From an uncultured Collinsella sp. (GTDB lineage Bacteria; Actinomycetota; Coriobacteriia; Coriobacteriales; Coriobacteriaceae), in assembly GCA_900551015.1 (NCBI GenBank), contig URUI01000067.1:1-10607 (forward strand): a DNA stretch of 10,607 nt, read 5' to 3'. Below are positions 7,182-10,607 of this stretch, piece by piece. The position numbers and the translations under genes were made by a program. How positions within the stretch are numbered: the first letter of the stretch is position 1; each line of letters starts with the position of its first letter. The notes under the pieces are model-generated. The model did not search any database. It saw only the letters and a program-made list of their open reading frames with translations, and was not told the DNA's origin.

Positions 7182-8622
7182 AATGGGTAGGGTCAGTGGA
7201 AATGTTAGAGTCCGCGGGCACAATGCCAAGGATATGCTCCAGGGTATCGAGCAGCTCATGCGGCATGGTCGATACCACATGGACCTCGGCGCCGCGACTG
7301 GTAAGGCTTGCGAGTAAATCGTCACGATGATACTCGTCAAGCGTCATGCCGTCAGCGTTGAACATGAGCTTAGGCACAAAGAGCATAACCCCCGACAGAT
7401 CTTGGGGCAGCTGCTCCAGAATGTCACACGCGACGATGAGGCCGGTTACGTCCACGTTGCCACCAAAGTAGCGGTTTTTGATGGCCGTGACACTGCCGGC
7501 GAGACCATGCGGCGACTCCACAAAGCGCGCCACGGTGTCGCGCGCGCTGGCGCCGGAGAGGCACAGCAGGTGCTGGCTGCGGGCGGCGATGGCCTCGCGG
7601 ACGCGGGCCAGTCGCTCGGCATCGGTAGCCAGCACGTCGTCGGTCTCGTCTAGATACGAGCGGATCATGCCGATGCCGTCGTAGTACTGCGGGTAACCGT
7701 CGTAAAAGTCCGCCTCGGGAGGATCGATGCCGGCGTCCAGATAGAACTCGTCGCTCATCTGGAAGGTGTGGCGGCCAAAGCGCTCGAAGGCACGGTCCTG
7801 GTAGGGACGGATCATGGCAATGGTCTCGCGCGCTAGCTCGGGCTTGTCGCTGTAGGACCAGCTAAAACGGTTCTGATGCTTGGTAAAGCCGAGCGGCACG
7901 ATGCCCAGGCTTGTGATTTGCTCGTGCTCCTCGCAAAAGCGCAGGGTCTTTTCCAGCTCCTCGCCGTCGTTCATGCCGGGGCACAGCACAATCTGCGCAT
8001 GAATCTCGATGCCGGCGGCCATGATTGCCTCGAGCACGTCCATGCCACGTTGGGCGTTGCGGCCCATCATGCGGCGGCGGACGTCGGGGCTCACGGCGTG
8101 GACCGACACGTTCATGGGGCTCATGTTGCGTTGGATGACGTTTTGCACGTCCTCGTCGGAGAGGTTCGTGAGCGTGACAAAGTTGCCCTGCAAAAAGCTC
8201 AGGCGGTAGTCGTCATCGCGAATATAGAGCGTGGAGCGGCCGCCCTTGGGCAGCATGGTCATAAAGCAGAACACGCAGGCGTTGACGCAGGTACGCATGC
8301 CGTCGAAGATGGGGCCATCGAACTCCAAACCCCAATCCTCGCCGGGAAAGCGGTCGAGCTCGACGGGGGCGACGGTGCCGTCGCGCGGGTCGAAAACCTC
8401 GAGGTCGACGGTATCATCGTCGGCCTCCCAGAGCCACACGATCATGTCGGTGAGCTGCTCGCCGTTGACCGTAAGCACGCGCATGCCCGGCTCGATACCC
8501 ACATCCCATGCGGGCGACTCGGGGCGCACGTTCTTAACGAGCGCGCCCTCACCCGGCTCGGGGTCGCGGCTGCGCCCGTAATCGGCCACCTCGGCGGCGT
8601 ATGCGGGTACGGTCTGGTCCAT
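7180..8622 (-). CDS. DUF512 family protein: PDZ-like, radical-SAM-like and DUF512 domains
   Basis: The 480-aa protein belongs to the DUF512 family; its cyanobacterial members are described as putative Fe-S oxidoreductases. A PDZ-like N-terminal part (about residues 27-95) includes GIEPGMRVLTVNG. It is followed by a Cys cluster of the CX3CX2C type in RTCVNACVFCF (C112, C116, C119), the spacing of radical SAM enzymes that bind a 4Fe-4S cluster. The central part has barrel-like segments such as SVHAVSPDVR and AQIVLCPGMNDG, and the rest is the DUF512 region. Substrate and reaction are unknown. The ATG at 8622 lies 2 bases after the ispH stop. The only good ribosome site (AAGGAG, 8637-8642) is 14 bases upstream, which is long, so initiation may depend on coupling to ispH. 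Adjacency to der recurs in other bacteria and hints at a link with translation, but this is inference. Confidence 0.9.
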   Translation of the reverse strand: MDQTVPAYAAEVADYGRSRDPEPGEGALVKNVRPESPAWDVGIEPGMRVLTVNGEQLTDMIVWLWEADDDTVDLEVFDPRDGTVAPVELDRFPGEDWGLEFDGPIFDGMRTCVNACVFCFMTMLPKGGRSTLYIRDDDYRLSFLQGNFVTLTNLSDEDVQNVIQRNMSPMNVSVHAVSPDVRRRMMGRNAQRGMDVLEAIMAAGIEIHAQIVLCPGMNDGEELEKTLRFCEEHEQITSLGIVPLGFTKHQNRFSWSYSDKPELARETIAMIRPYQDRAFERFGRHTFQMSDEFYLDAGIDPPEADFYDGYPQYYDGIGMIRSYLDETDDVLATDAERLARVREAIAARSQHLLCLSGASARDTVARFVESPHGLAGSVTAIKNRYFGGNVDVTGLIVACDILEQLPQDLSGVMLFVPKLMFNADGMTLDEYHRDDLLASLTSRGAEVHVVSTMPHELLDTLEHILGIVPADSNISTDPTH

Positions 8623-8624
8623 AG

Positions 8625-9524
8625 TTAGCGGCAAAGCTCCTTGATGCGCTCGACGGCGCGCTCGATGTGTTCTTGCGGGGTGGAGGCTCCGGCGGTGATG
8701 CCGATGTGGTGAGCGTCGGTAAACCACGCGGCTTGGAGCTCAGAAGCTTCCTCGATGTGATACGTGCGCTCGCAGGCGTCTGCGCAAATCTGCGCCAGGC
8801 GGCGGGTGTTGCCCGAGTTCTTGCCGCCCACGATGACCATGCAGTCGCAGCGGTTGGCAAGTGTGGCTGCTGCCTGTTGACGCTCACTCGTGGCGGCGCA
8901 GATGGTGTTGATCACGCGCAGCTCCTGCACGCGCGGGGTGATAGCAGCCACGACCTCGGCCAAGTTCTGCGCAGTCTGGGTGGTCTGCACAACCAAGCCC
9001 ACTTTACCCTTGAGCGACAGCGCGTCCGCATCGGCAGCGCAGCTCACGACCTGCGCGTCATCGCCGGCATGGCCCAGGATGCCCTCGACTTCGGGGTGAC
9101 CCGGCTCGCCCACGACGATCACGCGGTAGCCCTCGCGCACCAGGCGCTCGGCCGCCACATGGACCTTCTTCACGTACGGGCAGGTGGCGTCGACCACAGT
9201 AAGGTCACGCTCGCGAGCGGCATCGATCACCTGCGGCACCACGCCGTGAGCGCGGATGATCACGGTGCCCGATGCGGCATCGTCTAGGGTCTCAGCCAGA
9301 CCGACGCCTGCCTCGGCGAGCTCGCGCACCACGATGGGGTTATGGATGAGCGGACCCAGCGTGTGGACCTGAGCGCTCTCCCCTGCCTGCGGCGCGGCGG
9401 CCAATGCCATGTCGAGCGCGCGCTGCACGCCGTAGCAGGTGCCGGCGTGAGCTGCAATCTCGATGGTGGGCGCGGTGGCTTGGTCGGACGCGGTCGCGGC
9501 GGTGTTCGTCACGTTCTCGCTCAT
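8625..9524 (-). CDS. ispH: 4-hydroxy-3-methylbut-2-enyl diphosphate reductase
   Basis: IspH is the last enzyme of the MEP isoprenoid pathway and yields isopentenyl and dimethylallyl diphosphate with a 4Fe-4S cluster. The 299-aa protein has the three cluster Cys in GTCYGVQRAL (C30), DATCPYVKKVH (C115) and NTICAATSERQ (C209). It also has diphosphate-binding His in LGPLIHNP (H61) and RAHGV (H93), the catalytic Glu segment GEPGHPEVEGI (H143, E145) and GGKNSGNT near residues 233-240. About 19 extra residues rich in Ala and Thr precede the conserved core, and these look unstructured. I chose the ATG at 9524, 2 bases after the plsC stop. An in-frame ATG at 9554 would overlap plsC by 28 bases. The ribosome site is weak (CAGG), so the exact start is less certain than the identity. 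Confidence 0.95.
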   Translation of the reverse strand: MSENVTNTAATASDQATAPTIEIAAHAGTCYGVQRALDMALAAAPQAGESAQVHTLGPLIHNPIVVRELAEAGVGLAETLDDAASGTVIIRAHGVVPQVIDAARERDLTVVDATCPYVKKVHVAAERLVREGYRVIVVGEPGHPEVEGILGHAGDDAQVVSCAADADALSLKGKVGLVVQTTQTAQNLAEVVAAITPRVQELRVINTICAATSERQQAAATLANRCDCMVIVGGKNSGNTRRLAQICADACERTYHIEEASELQAAWFTDAHHIGITAGASTPQEHIERAVERIKELCR

Positions 9525-9526
9525 GG

Positions 9527-10255
9527 CTAGAACCTGCCCGGATGCTCGGCGCACAGCTCGTCGCGCATGGCGTATACGCGGCTCATAGCCTCGGACTCAA
9601 ACCAGGCCAGGCGCTCCGTGCGCCTAAGCCCGGCCGGCGCGTCCGAAAGCGAGACGGCCTTGCCGGCGCGGATCCAGCACTTCTTGGGACGCATGAGTTT
9701 TTTGCCCGCAGGCGTGATGTCGGACCAGCCGCAGATGGCGAGCGGGTTGACGGGCGCCTTGCCCATCTGGGCGATGAGCGCAAAGCCACCATGGACCTCG
9801 GGCTTGATCTCGCGCGAGCGGATGCGCGTGCCCTCGGGGAAGATCAGGACGTCCTCGCCGCGCTGCAGCGCATGCTGGGCGGCGCGCAGGCACTTCATGT
9901 CGGCGGTGCCGCGCTCGACGGGAATGCCGCCAACGCGGCTAAAGGCCCAGCGCACAATCTTGCTCTTGGCGAACTCGGACTTAAAGATGGGACGGATACG
10001 GCGGCCCCCAAAGAACAGCGCCGTCTCCACGGCCAAGAGCTCAGCCATCGAGGTGTGGTTGCAGATGACCACGCTGCCGCGGCCTTCCTGGCGCTCAAAC
10101 AGCAAGTCAGCGTCCTCGACCTTCCAGCGCCACATGAGCTTGGAGAAGGCCCAAAGGATGGCCATGACTACGACGACAGTGCCGCGGATGAGCGCCGGAA
10201 ACTCGTCATAGGGGGCGTTGTAATAGTCCTCGGGCGTCTGCTTAAACAGGCGCAT
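9527..10255 (-). CDS. plsC: 1-acyl-sn-glycerol-3-phosphate acyltransferase family protein
   Basis: PlsC adds the second acyl chain to lysophosphatidic acid, giving phosphatidic acid at the inner face of the membrane. The 242-aa protein has an N-terminal hydrophobic segment (about residues 22-42) that could anchor it. It contains the family blocks ICNHTSMAE (64-72), GGIPVERG, the acceptor-binding FPEGTRIRS and a later VNPLAICG. Block I normally reads NHxSxxD, an HX4D catalytic pair; here H67 is followed by E72, so the pair is HX4E. The start at 10255 has AAAGGAGG 6 bases upstream, overlapping the cmk stop. With plsY and gpsA in the same gene run, a role in phosphatidic acid synthesis is likely, but another acyl acceptor cannot be excluded. 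Confidence 0.92.
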   Translation of the reverse strand: MRLFKQTPEDYYNAPYDEFPALIRGTVVVVMAILWAFSKLMWRWKVEDADLLFERQEGRGSVVICNHTSMAELLAVETALFFGGRRIRPIFKSEFAKSKIVRWAFSRVGGIPVERGTADMKCLRAAQHALQRGEDVLIFPEGTRIRSREIKPEVHGGFALIAQMGKAPVNPLAICGWSDITPAGKKLMRPKKCWIRAGKAVSLSDAPAGLRRTERLAWFESEAMSRVYAMRDELCAEHPGRF

Positions 10256-10258
10256 GGG

Positions 10259-10402
10259 CTACCTCCTTTGGTTGATGAGGCCCTCGATAATGCGGACGAC
10301 CTCGTCGATGGTATGGGCGGTGGAGTCGACGTGCACGGCGTCCTCGGCGGGCACGAGCGGGGCGACCTCGCGGCTGCTGTCGAGCTTGTCGCGCTGCTTA
10401 AG
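10259..10402 (-). CDS. cmk: Cytidylate kinase, C-terminal 47 residues only
   Basis: Cmk phosphorylates CMP and dCMP with ATP, recycling the CMP released in phospholipid synthesis. Only the C-terminus is present. It reads LKQRDKLDSSREVAPL, then PAEDAVHVDST and a final amphipathic helix ending in LINQRR and TAG. The RDxxDSxRxxAPL segment and the AxDAxxxDST segment are diagnostic of cytidylate kinases. The remaining roughly 180 residues, including the P-loop, are absent. In this frame there is only P-A before an in-frame TGA (10409-10411) upstream, so the fragment has no start of its own. Placement directly before plsC and ispH matches a common cmk-plsC-ispH order, so the 3' end is probably native and the upstream sequence foreign to it. 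Confidence 0.88.
   Translation of the reverse strand, partial: LKQRDKLDSSREVAPLVPAEDAVHVDSTAHTIDEVVRIIEGLINQRR
10262..10269 (-). promoter_or_regulatory. Strong ribosome binding site of plsC overlapping the end of cmk
   Basis: The minus strand reads AAAGGAGG, 6 bases before the plsC ATG at 10255. It forms the final Arg codons and leads into the cmk stop codon (10259-10261). This fits coupled translation of cmk and plsC. Confidence 0.8.
10397..10402. other. CTTAAG palindrome at the probable addA/cmk chimeric junction
   Basis: Cmk family sequence is recognisable up to the Leu codon at 10400-10402, and AddA-like sequence in a different frame up to about 10403. The switch coincides with the 6-base palindrome CTTAAG. 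A palindrome exactly at a join could mark a ligation-type or short-homology join, but one 6-mer can also occur there by chance. Confidence 0.5.
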
Positions 10403-10607
10403 TGCCGGTCACGTTCCGCCCCGATGGCTTCGTCCAGCGTCCCGGCTGCTTTTGCCTCTGCCAGCGCCGCAAAATCGGCGTGCTCCAGAAATGCATGCAG
10501 GGCCGTGCCCATCTCGGCGGCGGTCAGGCCGTCTTTGGAGAGGAAGCCCGGCCGCTCCAGCGTGGTCTGCTCGGCCTTGTGCACGATGCTGGTCACGCTG
10601 ACCTTGG
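10403..10607 (-). CDS. addA: AddA-type helicase-nuclease fragment (start of C-terminal nuclease domain)
   Basis: The minus strand from the window edge encodes about 68 residues. They begin KVSVTSIVHKAEQ, continue through ERPGFL and LTAAEMGTALHAFLEHADF, and end near IGAERDRH. The KxSVT start, the RPxFL segment and especially the GTAxHxxLxHxDF motif match the beginning of the RecB-like nuclease domain of AddA, the subunit of the AddAB complex that processes double-strand breaks. The helicase part would lie beyond the right edge. The nuclease catalytic Asp/Glu/Lys residues further on are missing, because the sequence switches to cmk. The AddA frame then runs on as low-complexity Ser/Pro/Arg-rich sequence antiparallel to nothing conserved, in the wrong frame over cmk and plsC. 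I take this as a fragment joined by error or rearrangement. Another RecB-like nuclease protein is possible. Confidence 0.65.

Noticed and set aside
5604..7190. A 528-codon open frame on the plus strand
   Set aside because: It lies entirely opposite plsY and der, shows His/Asp/Gly/Val-rich composition typical of the complement of high-GC genes, and has no family features.
7170..7340. N-terminal extension of Der by 57 residues
   Set aside because: The extension is the wrong frame of DUF512, while the start at 7169 has a good ribosome site and matches the family N-terminus.
7876..8628. Plus-strand open frame of 250 codons opposite the DUF512 gene
   Set aside because: It is fully antisense to a well-conserved gene and shows no motif or ribosome site that would support it.
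10168..10596. Minus-strand 142-codon open frame as a novel gene
   Set aside because: Its first part is the AddA-like fragment and the rest is out-of-frame reading of cmk and plsC. It is a fusion made by the junction, not a gene.
1..10607. Circular element or terminal repeat
   Set aside because: The first and last bases show no shared sequence, and no replication, mobilisation or phage gene is present.

Overview
The window is high in GC and carries a single, densely packed run of housekeeping genes, all transcribed on the minus strand (right to left). Start and stop codons overlap or lie 2 to 18 bases apart, and I see no RNA gene, insertion sequence, CRISPR array, internal terminator or internal promoter gap. 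Protein sequences, GC level, MEP-type isoprenoid synthesis and gene order (cmk-plsC-ispH-DUF512-der-plsY-gpsA) suggest a gut-type actinobacterium of the Coriobacteriia, most like Collinsella. That placement is from memory, not from a search.

Layout in the direction of transcription, from the right end. There is an addA-like nuclease-domain fragment (about 10403-10607), joined out of frame to the last 47 codons of cytidylate kinase (cmk). Then come plsC (acyl-G3P acyltransferase), ispH (last MEP-pathway enzyme), a DUF512 PDZ/radical-SAM-like protein of unknown role, der (ribosome-assembly GTPase), plsY (G3P acyltransferase) and gpsA (G3P dehydrogenase). These are followed by rpe (ribulose-phosphate 3-epimerase), a NifS/IscS-type cysteine desulfurase, a Nif3-family metalloprotein, a coiled-coil/zinc-ribbon protein, and coaBC, which breaks off early in its CoaB domain near the left end.

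How the genes fit together: gpsA, plsY and plsC are three successive steps from dihydroxyacetone phosphate to phosphatidic acid, although gene order is the reverse of pathway order. Cmk supplies CDP/CTP needed for CDP-diacylglycerol. IspH makes the isoprenoid precursors and needs a 4Fe-4S cluster, for which the cysteine desulfurase could supply sulfur; the DUF512 protein probably carries a similar cluster. CoaBC makes the CoA precursor. The set looks like an envelope-precursor and cofactor operon with a ribosome-assembly GTPase in the middle.

Both ends of the window look chimeric. The addA/cmk joint (about 10397-10405) falls on a CTTAAG palindrome, and coaBC loses its family sequence at about 37-57. 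I read these as assembly joins or rearrangements, not new genes. I found no convincing undescribed system. The most open biological question is the DUF512 protein, and the most specific residue-level oddities are an Asp-to-Glu change in the PlsC HX4D motif and an incomplete zinc-ribbon Cys set.
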